Origin: Bacteroidia bacterium
Lineage (GTDB): Bacteria; Bacteroidota; Bacteroidia; JADZBD01
DNA length: 64,000 bases
Reading direction: 5' to 3'
Assembly: GCA_020852255.1 (NCBI GenBank)
Contig: JADZBD010000008.1
Coordinates: forward strand, 1 to 64,000
The notes beneath the pieces are model-generated. The model saw nothing but the letters and a program-made list of their open reading frames with translations, was not told the DNA's origin and made no database searches. How positions within the stretch are numbered: position 1 is the stretch's first letter; every line of letters begins with the position of its first letter. Positions 7,793 through 16,379 of this stretch are shown here, piece after piece. A program made the translations under genes and the position numbers.

Positions 7793-10135
7793 TCAGTGAA
7801 CCACGCTCATTCGCAGTGCGGGTCCGTTTCCAAGACGGTAAAAATACACTCCGGGTTGCAGCACGGAAGTATTTAGGCGGATGCTGCCTGTGCCGGATGG
7901 AACCGGTTCTTCCATCACTTTTCTTCCCGTGATATCATAAACCAGCAGAGGAACTCCCGGCGTAACGCCGCTGAAGTTAATAAAGGTGTACTGGTCTGCA
8001 GGATTCGGCATATTCTGCTCTGTTTGCTGAAGGGGTTCCTCTGCAGTACCGGTAGGCGATTGTACGATTTTTTCCACCAGAACATCATCGAAGTAGAAGC
8101 CGTCGGCGGAGCCCCCGTTGTCGGTGTTGATCTCGAAACGTATAAGTATGTTCATTCCGATAAAGTTGTCAAGGGGCATGGTTTCTTTTTTCCAGCCAAA
8201 CACATAGGCATCATATACAGGCTCGCCCGGATCCTGGTATCCATTTCCGGTTTTAGTGTATTTTCCGCACAGGGGAGTCCATGTATTTCCTCCGTCGGAA
8301 CTGGCTTTCACCTGTACCCAGTCGAAGTTCGTTTCCAGTTCCCACCGCGCATAAAAGGAGAGTTGTGCTGTAACAGCGTTGCTGAGATTCAGACTGGAGG
8401 TGGTGATGGTTTCGTAGGCGTTATTGGAATAATTTCCGGAAGGAGAGTCTGTGATGGAACTTCCGGGCGACCAGAATTGCTGGGTAGTGGTGCCCCATCC
8501 GTTATTCGTGAAACCTGTCAGATTGCTTCCGTTGTTGGAAAAAACAATCGTACTCCAGCCGAAGCGCTTCACAATGGTATCCCGCAAGGTAAACGCACCG
8601 TTATTGACCTCGATAACATATTTAAACACTTGTCCGCCCGCCAGGTTTCCCATCAGTGTATAGGAGATGGAGTCACTGACCTCCTGGAGAAGGCCGAGGG
8701 AAGAATATGTTTTCGGAGGCCCAACGGATGTAATTTCCGGACCGAGCGGAACAATCGTAACGGTATATGTTCCGGGCGCATCCATTCCGAGTCGCTTGAT
8801 ACGGTAATTCAGATAACCGGCGGTGGCGGAAATATAATTCGGTTCATCGTCTGTGGTGTAAGCGTATTTGAGTACGAGATGGCAGGCGTGCAGGTTCTGC
8901 CAGATATTTTCTTTGCAGATATCAATAATACGGCTTTGCGGCGGCCAAAAGCCTTCGTCGCTGAGCCCGGCTTCCGGAGTAAATGCAAAAATCTTTGGTT
9001 TGGTAGATTGTTCACCGTACATCCAGTCGTCTGAAACACCGTTAGCGGTATACAACACGGTTTGATTCGCAGTACCGTAGCTGTATTTATTATACGTTGT
9101 CAGGTGATCTCCGTACGTGGTGAACTGAGCCGAATCAGGAGTGTAGATATTGGCGTCGTAGCCCCAGGGATAGATCATGAGATTCCCGTAGGTGTGGTAG
9201 TTCAGGCAAAGCCGGAACTGATGCTGGTTGCAGAAATCGCGCAGGTTTTGTGTTTCGGGTTCTGAAAAGGCGGAAGGACCGCGGTAAGTACTGGAGTTTG
9301 TATTAGGTGAGGATCCGTTGTTATCAAAACCCCAGTTGTAGCCATAATTTCTGTTCAGGTCTACGCCGTAAGTACCATCGCCGTTGTTCCGGCGGTTCTT
9401 TCTCCACATCCCGCCTCCGTTTGGATTGGTGGTCTGGTTGTACATGTATCCGTCGGGATTAACCAGCGGCACGAAATACATTTCACTGTTATCAACAAGG
9501 TACTGTACTTCCGGATCGGTAGCATAGTTTTCCAGCAGATAATACATATACATAATCAGCTGTGCCACTGAGGCAGGTTCGCGGGCGTGGTGCACCCCGG
9601 TGTACAGAATCTCCGGTTCATTTTCATCTACCGACGGGTTATCGGAAATCTTCAGCCAGTAAAGGGGCCGGCTTTGGGTGGTCTGGTAAGGTAAAGTTGC
9701 CTTTTGCTTGATCAGATTCGGATAAAGGGTGTACATATTATCCAGGTGGGAAATAATCTCGTTATAGGTGAAAAAACCTCCCATACTGCCAAGTGTAAAG
9801 TTCGATGGAGTGGGATAGGTAGGCGGTGCAGTGCATCCGATCGACTGGGTTTGGCTGTGTACCTTTTGTGAATTTTCAAGATACCATGCCTGCACATCCG
9901 GAATGATCACTTCCGTCTGAAATCCTTTGGAACGGATCAGGTCTAGCTCCGTAGCTGAGAAATCGTTGATAATCCAGAAACCGGGTTTACAAACGCCGTG
10001 GTCCAGTTCGAGCCCGAGCGAAGAAAGGGTTTCTGTTCCGTTGGCACCGGTGTATACTTTAACCCTGGAGTAAACCTCCTGCTGCGACCACAGGGCGGCA
10101 GGTAGAAAGAGAAGGAAAATGCAATATCTCAGCAT
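7793..10135 (-). CDS. Secreted M14-family zinc carboxypeptidase with T9SS sorting domain
   Basis: A 780-residue exported metallopeptidase. The ATG at 10135 begins directly with a signal peptide ending in ALWSQ; a longer frame from 10207 adds an unlikely leader. The zinc ligands are visible as HHARE (residues about 182-186) and a later histidine in NYHTYGN, with the catalytic glutamate in FTPEAGL. This is the carboxypeptidase A/T pattern. After the catalytic domain comes a jelly-roll region of the type next to Bacteroidota peptidases (near residues 545-690). A C-terminal domain of about 75 residues with NMPNPADQ, VYDITGRKV and GVYFYRL is a T9SS type A sorting signal. The protein is therefore likely exported by T9SS and retained on the surface or released. 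Confidence 0.93.
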   Translation of the reverse strand: MLRYCIFLLFLPAALWSQQEVYSRVKVYTGANGTETLSSLGLELDHGVCKPGFWIINDFSATELDLIRSKGFQTEVIIPDVQAWYLENSQKVHSQTQSIGCTAPPTYPTPSNFTLGSMGGFFTYNEIISHLDNMYTLYPNLIKQKATLPYQTTQSRPLYWLKISDNPSVDENEPEILYTGVHHAREPASVAQLIMYMYYLLENYATDPEVQYLVDNSEMYFVPLVNPDGYMYNQTTNPNGGGMWRKNRRNNGDGTYGVDLNRNYGYNWGFDNNGSSPNTNSSTYRGPSAFSEPETQNLRDFCNQHQFRLCLNYHTYGNLMIYPWGYDANIYTPDSAQFTTYGDHLTTYNKYSYGTANQTVLYTANGVSDDWMYGEQSTKPKIFAFTPEAGLSDEGFWPPQSRIIDICKENIWQNLHACHLVLKYAYTTDDEPNYISATAGYLNYRIKRLGMDAPGTYTVTIVPLGPEITSVGPPKTYSSLGLLQEVSDSISYTLMGNLAGGQVFKYVIEVNNGAFTLRDTIVKRFGWSTIVFSNNGSNLTGFTNNGWGTTTQQFWSPGSSITDSPSGNYSNNAYETITTSSLNLSNAVTAQLSFYARWELETNFDWVQVKASSDGGNTWTPLCGKYTKTGNGYQDPGEPVYDAYVFGWKKETMPLDNFIGMNILIRFEINTDNGGSADGFYFDDVLVEKIVQSPTGTAEEPLQQTEQNMPNPADQYTFINFSGVTPGVPLLVYDITGRKVMEEPVPSGTGSIRLNTSVLQPGVYFYRLGNGPALRMSVVH

Positions 10136-10228
10136 ATACAAAGGTTTGAACTTACAAGGTACGGAATTGGAAACGAGAACGCAAAATATCAGTGAACGGC
10201 CTGACAAGCAGTCACTTGAAAAAACGAG

Positions 10229-10236
10229 TACATTTG
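10229..10236 (+). promoter_or_regulatory. -7 box TACATTTG, 4 bp before the start codon
   Basis: Exact TAnnTTTG ending 4 bp before the ATG of the DUF5522 gene. With initiation about 4-7 bp downstream of the box, the mRNA would be leaderless or nearly so. Confidence 0.5.
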
Positions 10237-10240
10237 AGGT

Positions 10241-10441
10241 ATGGATTCCGGAAGCAAACTAACCGATGGCCTGAATGCAGAAGACTATTACGTTTCGGAG
10301 GAAGGGCATCTTGTGTTTACTGAAAAGTATCATCTGAAACGGGGGCATTGCTGCCAGAGCGGATGTAAGCATTGTCCGTATGGTTTTAATCCGCGAACGG
10401 GCTTGTTTGATAAAAAGAAGGAAATCAAAAATGGATATTAA
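10241..10441 (+). CDS. DUF5522 small Cys-rich protein
   Basis: A 66-residue protein matching DUF5522: ED-YYVSEEGHLVFTEKYHLKRG followed by the cysteine cluster CCQSGCKHCPYG. The closely spaced cysteines and histidine suggest a bound metal or iron-sulfur cluster, which is inference; no function is established that I know of. Its 3' end overlaps the urocanate hydratase start by 11 bp, and a purine-rich ribosome-binding site for hutU lies inside its last codons, so the two are co-transcribed. Confidence 0.8.
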   Translation: MDSGSKLTDGLNAEDYYVSEEGHLVFTEKYHLKRGHCCQSGCKHCPYGFNPRTGLFDKKKEIKNGY

Positions 10442-12434
10442 AAAATTTCGCCGGCTGATCTTACAGGGAATCCCTTCCCGGCTACCGCAAACCAGACCCC
10501 TGGATCCGTCCTTGAACCACGCCCCGGTCAGAAAGAATATTCTCTCAGGGGAAGAAAAGAAGCTGGCCGTTCGGAATGCGCTGCGTTATTTTCCGAAAAA
10601 ACATCACGCTGTTCTGGCCGCGGAATTTGCAGCGGAGCTGAAACACTACGGGAGAATATATATGTACCGTTTCCGGCCGGATTATAAAATCTGGGCACGG
10701 CCGGTTGGCGATTTTCCGGCCAGAAGCAAACAGGCGGCCGCCATCATGCATATGTTGTCGAATAATCTGGACCAGGCGGTGGCTCAGCACCCCGATGAGC
10801 TGATCACCTACGGAGGAAACGGCGCGGTGTTCCAGAACTGGGCGCAATATCTTTTAACAATGAAATACCTGGCGGAAATGACCGACCGCCAGACACTGGT
10901 TTTGTATTCGGGACATCCGCTCGGATTATTCCCGTCGCACCCGGAGGCCCCCCGTGCCGTGATCACCAACGGAATGATGATTCCGAATTATAGTAAGCAG
11001 GACGACTGGGAGAAATTCAATGCATTGGGTGTAACACAGTATGGGCAGATGACGGCAGGATCGTTCATGTATATTGGCCCGCAGGGAATTGTGCACGGCA
11101 CCACCATTACGGTGATGAACGCCGCGCGTAAATTTGCGGGCGGGTCAATGGCAGGGAAAGTATTTGTGAGTTCCGGTTTGGGCGGGATGAGCGGAGCACA
11201 GCCGAAAGCAGCGGTGATCGCCGGTGGGATAGGGGTGATTGCAGAAGTAAATCCCAAAGCGGTGTTTACCAGACATTCACAGGGCTGGGTCAACGAGGTT
11301 TTTACGGATCTCGGGCTCCTTATTAAAAGAATTGAAAAAGCAAGACAGGCAAAAGAGGCTGTTTCGCTTGCCTACCAGGGGAATGTGGTGGATTTGTGGG
11401 AGAAATTCGCGGAAGAAAACGTAAAAGTGGAACTGGGATCGGATCAAACTTCCCTTCACAATCCCTGGTCGGGCGGATACTACCCGGCAGGTTTTTCTTT
11501 CGATGAGTCAGTGAAAATGCTGTCCTCAGATCCTGTACGCTTCAAGGCGGAGGTACAGCGCTCACTGGTTCGTCACTCCAATGCGGTCAATAATATGTGC
11601 GCACGGGGAATGTATTTTTTTGACTACGGAAATGCTTTTCTCCTGGAAGCCTCCCGCGCGGGCGCTGATGTGCTCAAGGCCGATGGTAATTTTAAATACC
11701 CAAGCTATATTCAGGATATTCTCGGACCCATGTGTTTCGATTTCGGTTTCGGTCCCTTCCGTTGGGTTTGTACCAGCGGCAAAGCGGAGGATCTGGCAAC
11801 CACCGATGCGCTGGCACTAAAAGTGCTGATGCAGCTGTACAGAAAAGCCCCGGCAGATATTAAACAGCAGCTGGCGGATAATATTACCTGGATCAAAGAG
11901 GCTCAGAAAAATAATCTGGTGGTAGGGTCGAAGGCCAGAATATTATATGCCGATGCACAGGCACGCATACAGATTGCCACGGAATTTAACAAGGCCATTA
12001 AGGCAAAACGTCTGAAAGGTCCGGTGGTGCTGGGGAGAGATCATCATGATGTATCCGGAACGGATTCACCCTACAGGGAAACTTCTAATATTTATGATGG
12101 CTCGCGCTTCACTGCAGATATGGCAGTGCAGAATTTTGCGGGCGATGCTTTCCGGGGTGCCACATGGGTGTCGTTGCATAATGGCGGAGGCGTAGGCTGG
12201 GGTGAAGTAATCAACGGAGGTTTCGGATTGGTGCTGGATGGTTCCAAAGACGCCCGGCGCCGACTGGAACAAATGCTGTTCTGGGATGTTAATAACGGGA
12301 TCGCCCGCAGAGCCTGGGCACGCAATAACGAAGCAATGACTGCTCTGCGCCGTGAAATGAACCGAACGAAAGGACTTACTGTTACCTGGCCGAATATCGC
12401 GGAGGATGAACTTTTGGACCAACTCGGATTTTAA
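10431..12434 (+). CDS. hutU: Urocanate hydratase
   Basis: A 667-residue cytoplasmic enzyme of histidine degradation converting urocanate to imidazolone propionate with tightly bound NAD+. Recognisable family blocks are TYGGNGAVFQNW, the NAD-binding GLGGMSGAQPKA, ITNGMMIPNY, and the C-terminal SLHNGGGVGWGE. It is longer than the roughly 550-residue proteobacterial form but similar to other Bacteroidota versions. The start at 10431 is preceded by AGAAGGA and gives MDIKKF; the longer frame from 10380 reads through the upstream gene. hutH, hutI and hutG are not nearby, so the rest of the pathway must be elsewhere or absent. Confidence 0.95.
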   Translation: MDIKKFRRLILQGIPSRLPQTRPLDPSLNHAPVRKNILSGEEKKLAVRNALRYFPKKHHAVLAAEFAAELKHYGRIYMYRFRPDYKIWARPVGDFPARSKQAAAIMHMLSNNLDQAVAQHPDELITYGGNGAVFQNWAQYLLTMKYLAEMTDRQTLVLYSGHPLGLFPSHPEAPRAVITNGMMIPNYSKQDDWEKFNALGVTQYGQMTAGSFMYIGPQGIVHGTTITVMNAARKFAGGSMAGKVFVSSGLGGMSGAQPKAAVIAGGIGVIAEVNPKAVFTRHSQGWVNEVFTDLGLLIKRIEKARQAKEAVSLAYQGNVVDLWEKFAEENVKVELGSDQTSLHNPWSGGYYPAGFSFDESVKMLSSDPVRFKAEVQRSLVRHSNAVNNMCARGMYFFDYGNAFLLEASRAGADVLKADGNFKYPSYIQDILGPMCFDFGFGPFRWVCTSGKAEDLATTDALALKVLMQLYRKAPADIKQQLADNITWIKEAQKNNLVVGSKARILYADAQARIQIATEFNKAIKAKRLKGPVVLGRDHHDVSGTDSPYRETSNIYDGSRFTADMAVQNFAGDAFRGATWVSLHNGGGVGWGEVINGGFGLVLDGSKDARRRLEQMLFWDVNNGIARRAWARNNEAMTALRREMNRTKGLTVTWPNIAEDELLDQLGF

Positions 12435-12435
12435 C

Positions 12436-14535
12436 ATGAGGCGTATCCTTTTCCTGTTCCTGATGATGGCCTTTGTGTTGCCTCCGCTTCTTCGTGCGTC
12501 GGAGAAAGATTCCCTTTTTACTTTGCTTCGCTCCGGAGGGCTTCGGGATTCGGCGAAGTGTAAACTGCTGTATGAAATCGCCTATTATTATTCTAAAAAG
12601 GATCCCGACAGCTGTCGTTACTACGGAAAGAAAACACTGGAGTATGCTGTCTCAATCGGAAACCGCAAGTACGCAGCCATGTCTTATGGTGTGATCGGGC
12701 TCTCCCTGTTTAACCAGGGCGAATACATCAGAGCATTGGAACAAAACGAGATGGCCCGGAAAATAGCGGAGCAGGATAAAGACACGGTTTTGCTGGGAAA
12801 TATTTATAATAATCTCGGTAACAACTTCCGAAAGATCGGTAACGCTGAAAAGGCGGCTAAGTTTTATTTTATGACCATCGAGATCAAGGAAAAACTGAAC
12901 GATAAAAAGGGACTGGCCTCGGTGTACAATAACCTGGGAAACCTTTACAACGATCAGCGCCGGCAGGATAAATCACTGGAATATCACCTGCGATCGCTGA
13001 AGCTGAAAGAAGAGCTGGGCGATGAGAAGGGACTGGCAGCCTCCTACAACAATATCGGTGGTATTTTCCAGGAACAGGAACTGTTCGATAAAGCGCTGGA
13101 ATACCATCATAAGAGTCTCTTAATTAAGGAAAAACTGAAGGATAAGAAGGGACAGGGATCGTCGCTGGGAAATATAGGCATCACTTATGCAAAAATGGGA
13201 GAGTTGTCGAAAGCGCTGGAATTCACGCAGCGGTCAATAAAAATCAAAGAAGAGATTAACGATCAGGACGGACTGGCTAGTTCACTTATTACACTGGGAG
13301 AGATTTACTTTAAAAGAAAGGACCTGGTGAATGCCCGGCAGAGTTTTTTGCAAGCCCGGGAGTTGGCACAGCGGGTACATTCGCTGCGCATGCGTCTGCT
13401 GGCGGCGGACTGGCTGGCACAAACCACCGAAAAATCCGGCATGATGAAGGATGCCGCTTTTTTTTACAAAGAGTACGCTGTACTGAAAGACAGCCTGATC
13501 AGTGAGGAAACCAGCCGCCAGATGAACGAGCTGAATATGTTCTATGAAACGGAGAAGAAGCAAGCCACCATCAAAGAACTGGAACAATCGCAGCGGATCA
13601 ACGCGCTTGAGATTAAAAATAACCGCGGAAAAATCGCCCTGCAGCGCTTCGGATTGATTGGAGCCGGAATCATCCTTGCGCTGATTTGCTGGATGGCCTA
13701 CCAGTTTTATAAAAGCAGGAACAAGGAAAAACAGGCAGGCCGCATCATACAAATGCAAAAGGAAATACTTGAGGAGAAGAACCGGGATATCATTGACAGT
13801 ATCAATTATGCCCGTCGTATTCAGTCAGCCGTATTACCTTCAGAGCAGGTACTTCAGGAGCATTTTTCTGAATCATTTGTTATTTACCGGCCCCGTGATA
13901 TTGTAGGTGGAGACTTTTACTGGGTGGCACGGAGCGGCGATTATAGTTTTATTGCGGTGGCCGATTGTACCGGACACGGTGTGCCGGGAGGATTTATGAG
14001 TATGCTCGGGATTTCCTTTCTCGATGAAATAGTGCTGGAAAAGAAAGTAGAGGACCCGGCGGATATCCTCGACCTTCTTCGTCTGAAAGTAATCGTTGCC
14101 CTTAAACAGGGTGGGGGAGAAGCAAGCAGAGACGGGATGGATATTGCGCTGCTGCGCCGGAGTGAATCGTCCGGTGAAATCCTGTTCGCAGGTGCCATGA
14201 GCAGAGTGGTGGTGATCACGGAGGGAGAAAGCAGAGAGTACCGCGGAGATAAACAACCCGTTGGCGTTTTTCTGGAAGAGCAGAAGCAATTTTCCCAGAA
14301 AAAGATAGAAAGCAGGGCAGGCAGCATGATCTATCTCTTTACCGATGGCATAGCGGACCAGTTCGGCGGACCGAAAGGAAAGAAATTCAAGCATAGGAAT
14401 TTCGTAAAACTGCTCCAGGCGCATGCGACAGAACCAATTGATAATCAGGAGAATAGCATATTATCCAGCATCAATTCCTGGCGGGGTTCTTTTGAGCAGG
14501 TGGACGATGTTACCCTGATCGGAATTCGTTTGTAG
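12436..14535 (+). CDS. TPR-sensor SpoIIE-type protein phosphatase
   Basis: A 699-residue membrane-bound phosphatase. Signal peptide at the start (ATG at 12436, 1 bp after the hutU stop), then six to seven tetratricopeptide repeats (near residues 75-330, with YNNLG and ALEYH motifs), a coiled coil, one membrane helix (GLIGAGIILALICWMAY, near 405-421), the SINYARRIQ linker, and a PP2C/SpoIIE domain to the C-terminus. Metal-binding motifs GDFYW, ADCTGHGVPGGF, TDGIADQFGG and DDVTLIG are intact. The linker and catalytic part closely resemble those of the phosphatase at 2173-5358, but the input domain differs. No kinase or phosphoprotein gene is adjacent; it could act on the SiaC-like protein of this window or on another substrate. 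Confidence 0.9.
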   Translation: MRRILFLFLMMAFVLPPLLRASEKDSLFTLLRSGGLRDSAKCKLLYEIAYYYSKKDPDSCRYYGKKTLEYAVSIGNRKYAAMSYGVIGLSLFNQGEYIRALEQNEMARKIAEQDKDTVLLGNIYNNLGNNFRKIGNAEKAAKFYFMTIEIKEKLNDKKGLASVYNNLGNLYNDQRRQDKSLEYHLRSLKLKEELGDEKGLAASYNNIGGIFQEQELFDKALEYHHKSLLIKEKLKDKKGQGSSLGNIGITYAKMGELSKALEFTQRSIKIKEEINDQDGLASSLITLGEIYFKRKDLVNARQSFLQARELAQRVHSLRMRLLAADWLAQTTEKSGMMKDAAFFYKEYAVLKDSLISEETSRQMNELNMFYETEKKQATIKELEQSQRINALEIKNNRGKIALQRFGLIGAGIILALICWMAYQFYKSRNKEKQAGRIIQMQKEILEEKNRDIIDSINYARRIQSAVLPSEQVLQEHFSESFVIYRPRDIVGGDFYWVARSGDYSFIAVADCTGHGVPGGFMSMLGISFLDEIVLEKKVEDPADILDLLRLKVIVALKQGGGEASRDGMDIALLRRSESSGEILFAGAMSRVVVITEGESREYRGDKQPVGVFLEEQKQFSQKKIESRAGSMIYLFTDGIADQFGGPKGKKFKHRNFVKLLQAHATEPIDNQENSILSSINSWRGSFEQVDDVTLIGIRL

Positions 14536-14547
14536 ATGGTACGAAAG

Positions 14548-14578
14548 TTGTACCTGCACGGCAGGTTGTCTATATTTG
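14548..14578 (+). promoter_or_regulatory. Promoter TTG-N20-TATATTTG
   Basis: TTG at 14548-14550, then 20 bp, then an exact TAnnTTTG box at 14571-14578. This is the canonical Bacteroidota spacing. The box ends 5 bp before the ATG at 14584, so the transcript would be leaderless or nearly so. Confidence 0.65.
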
Positions 14579-14583
14579 TTAGT

Positions 14584-15009
14584 ATGAAAAGAAAGTTATT
14601 CCTCCGCTCCTTGTTTGGCGCCCTCGCTCTTTCCTTGGTTCTTGTATCCTGTCAGCCTGATGATCCGGAACCTACCCCTACGGACGACCGGGATAAGTTT
14701 GTAGGATCGTGGACTTGTCAGGAATCCAGTTCCCAGACAGGCAATTCTACCTTTACGGTACACATTAACAAGTCGGCAACGAGTTCCTCCCAGATCGAGA
14801 TCGAGAATCTTTATAATGCGGGATTCAGCAACAAGGCGACGGCGAATGTGAGCGGAAATAATTTTTCAGCGAGCAACCAGCCGTACACGAGCTTTATCAT
14901 TACTTCGCTGAGCGGCAATTCCACCGGCTCTACTACGCTTACGATGAATTACATCATTCAAAACGGAAGTATTTACGACACCTGCTCAGCGAATTGCACG
15001 AAGCAGTAA
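14584..15009 (+). CDS. Hypothetical lipoprotein
   Basis: A 141-residue protein with a lipoprotein signal peptide: basic N-terminus, hydrophobic stretch, and the lipobox LVSC at residues about 19-22. It continues with an acidic, Pro-rich spacer and a Ser/Thr/Asn-rich beta domain. The start at 14584 fits the lipobox distance and the promoter just upstream; a longer frame begins at 14536. It resembles the small lipocalin-like lipoproteins of Bacteroidota, but no family can be named. Convergent with purB, 2 bp apart. Confidence 0.75.
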   Translation: MKRKLFLRSLFGALALSLVLVSCQPDDPEPTPTDDRDKFVGSWTCQESSSQTGNSTFTVHINKSATSSSQIEIENLYNAGFSNKATANVSGNNFSASNQPYTSFIITSLSGNSTGSTTLTMNYIIQNGSIYDTCSANCTKQ

Positions 15010-15011
15010 AA

Positions 15012-16355
15012 TCAGATTCCCGTATAATTAAAAGGGGTGATCTTTTTTAATTCCCTTTTTACTTTCTCCCCCACTTTTAGTTTCCCGATGAATGCATGCA
15101 GGGATTCCTTGGTGATCTTCTCATTCTTTCGTGTAAGTTCTTTGAGGGCTTCATAAGGATTGGGATATCCTTCACGGCGCAGGATTGTCTGGATCGCTTC
15201 AGCCACTACGGCCCAGTTATCTTCCAGATCTCTTTCGAGGATCTTTTTGTTAAGCAATAGTTTTTCGATGCCCTTCATCATGGAAGCGTAGGCGATGAGG
15301 GAGTGGGCAAATGGAACTCCCACCACGCGCAATACGGTGGAATCAGTGAGATCACGCTGCAGCCGGGAAACCGGAAGCTTAGACGAGAGATGTTCAAAAA
15401 GTGCATTGGCCACACCTAAGTTTCCTTCGGCATTCTCAAAATCTATGGGATTCACCTTATGCGGCATAGCGCTGGAACCGACCTCTCCTTTTTTGATCGT
15501 TTGCTTGAAGTACTCCAGGGAAATATAGGTCCAGATATCTCGATTGAAATCAATAAACAATGTATTGATCCGCTTCAGGCAGTCGAACAGTGCAGCCAGA
15601 TTATCATAATGCTCGATCTGTGTGGTGAAGCGGGATCGTTTCAGCTCCAGTACGCCGTTGACCAGGTGATCAGCAAAGGCAGGCCAGTCGAGGTTAGGAT
15701 ACGCGGCAACGTGGGCATTAAAATTTCCCGTTGCTCCTCCGAATTTTGCTGAGAAAGGAATATCCAGTAATTGCAGCAGTTGTTCCTCAAGCCGTTCTGC
15801 AAAAACACTGATCTCCTTACCGAGACGGGTTGGGGAGGCCGGTTGTCCGTGTGTTCGCGCCAGCATGGGAATTTTATCCCATTCCTTCGCTTTTTTTCTC
15901 CAGATGTCAAGAATCCCGGAAAGTTCCGGAACAATCACATCTTCCATCACCTCCTTTAATAAAAGAGGAACGGACGTATTATTGATATCCTGGGAGGTTA
16001 ACCCGAAGTGGATGAATTCTTTTTGTGCCCCCAGACCCAGTTTCTCAAAGCGCTCTTTCAAAAAATATTCCACCGCTTTCACATCATGATTTGTGATCTT
16101 CTCAATGTCTTTGATCTGCTGTGCATCTTTCGTGCTGAAAGAGGTGTACAGTTTGCGAAGGGAATTGTACTTGCTTTTAGGAACGGATCGCAGAGGTGGC
16201 AGCGGGAGGCTGCAAAGCGCGATAAAATACTCTACTTCCACCAGCACACGGTACCTCAGGAGCGCTTCCTCGGAAAAATAAGCGCTTAACACGTGCGTAA
16301 TGCGCCGGTAACGACCGTCAACGGGAGAAATGGCAGAAAGCGGGGAGAGTTCCAT
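15012..16355 (-). CDS. purB: Adenylosuccinate lyase
   Basis: A 447-residue enzyme of purine synthesis that splits fumarate from SAICAR and adenylosuccinate. The fumarase/aspartase signature SSAMPHKVNPIDFENAEGN (near residues 295-313) is intact, with HGQPASPT and FGGATGNFNAH as the other active-site blocks. Length and sequence follow the E. coli PurB type (about 456 residues) rather than the shorter Bacillus type. hemL follows upstream on the same strand with a 24-bp gap, so the two may share a transcript. Confidence 0.96.
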   Translation of the reverse strand: MELSPLSAISPVDGRYRRITHVLSAYFSEEALLRYRVLVEVEYFIALCSLPLPPLRSVPKSKYNSLRKLYTSFSTKDAQQIKDIEKITNHDVKAVEYFLKERFEKLGLGAQKEFIHFGLTSQDINNTSVPLLLKEVMEDVIVPELSGILDIWRKKAKEWDKIPMLARTHGQPASPTRLGKEISVFAERLEEQLLQLLDIPFSAKFGGATGNFNAHVAAYPNLDWPAFADHLVNGVLELKRSRFTTQIEHYDNLAALFDCLKRINTLFIDFNRDIWTYISLEYFKQTIKKGEVGSSAMPHKVNPIDFENAEGNLGVANALFEHLSSKLPVSRLQRDLTDSTVLRVVGVPFAHSLIAYASMMKGIEKLLLNKKILERDLEDNWAVVAEAIQTILRREGYPNPYEALKELTRKNEKITKESLHAFIGKLKVGEKVKRELKKITPFNYTGI

Positions 16356-16379
16356 GAAAAGAATACGTGAAGGTACGAT

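Noticed and set aside
8024-9034. Plus-strand open frame of 336 codons
   Set aside because: It lies antisense to the M14 carboxypeptidase gene, has no recognisable domain and no start signal; a shadow of the real gene.
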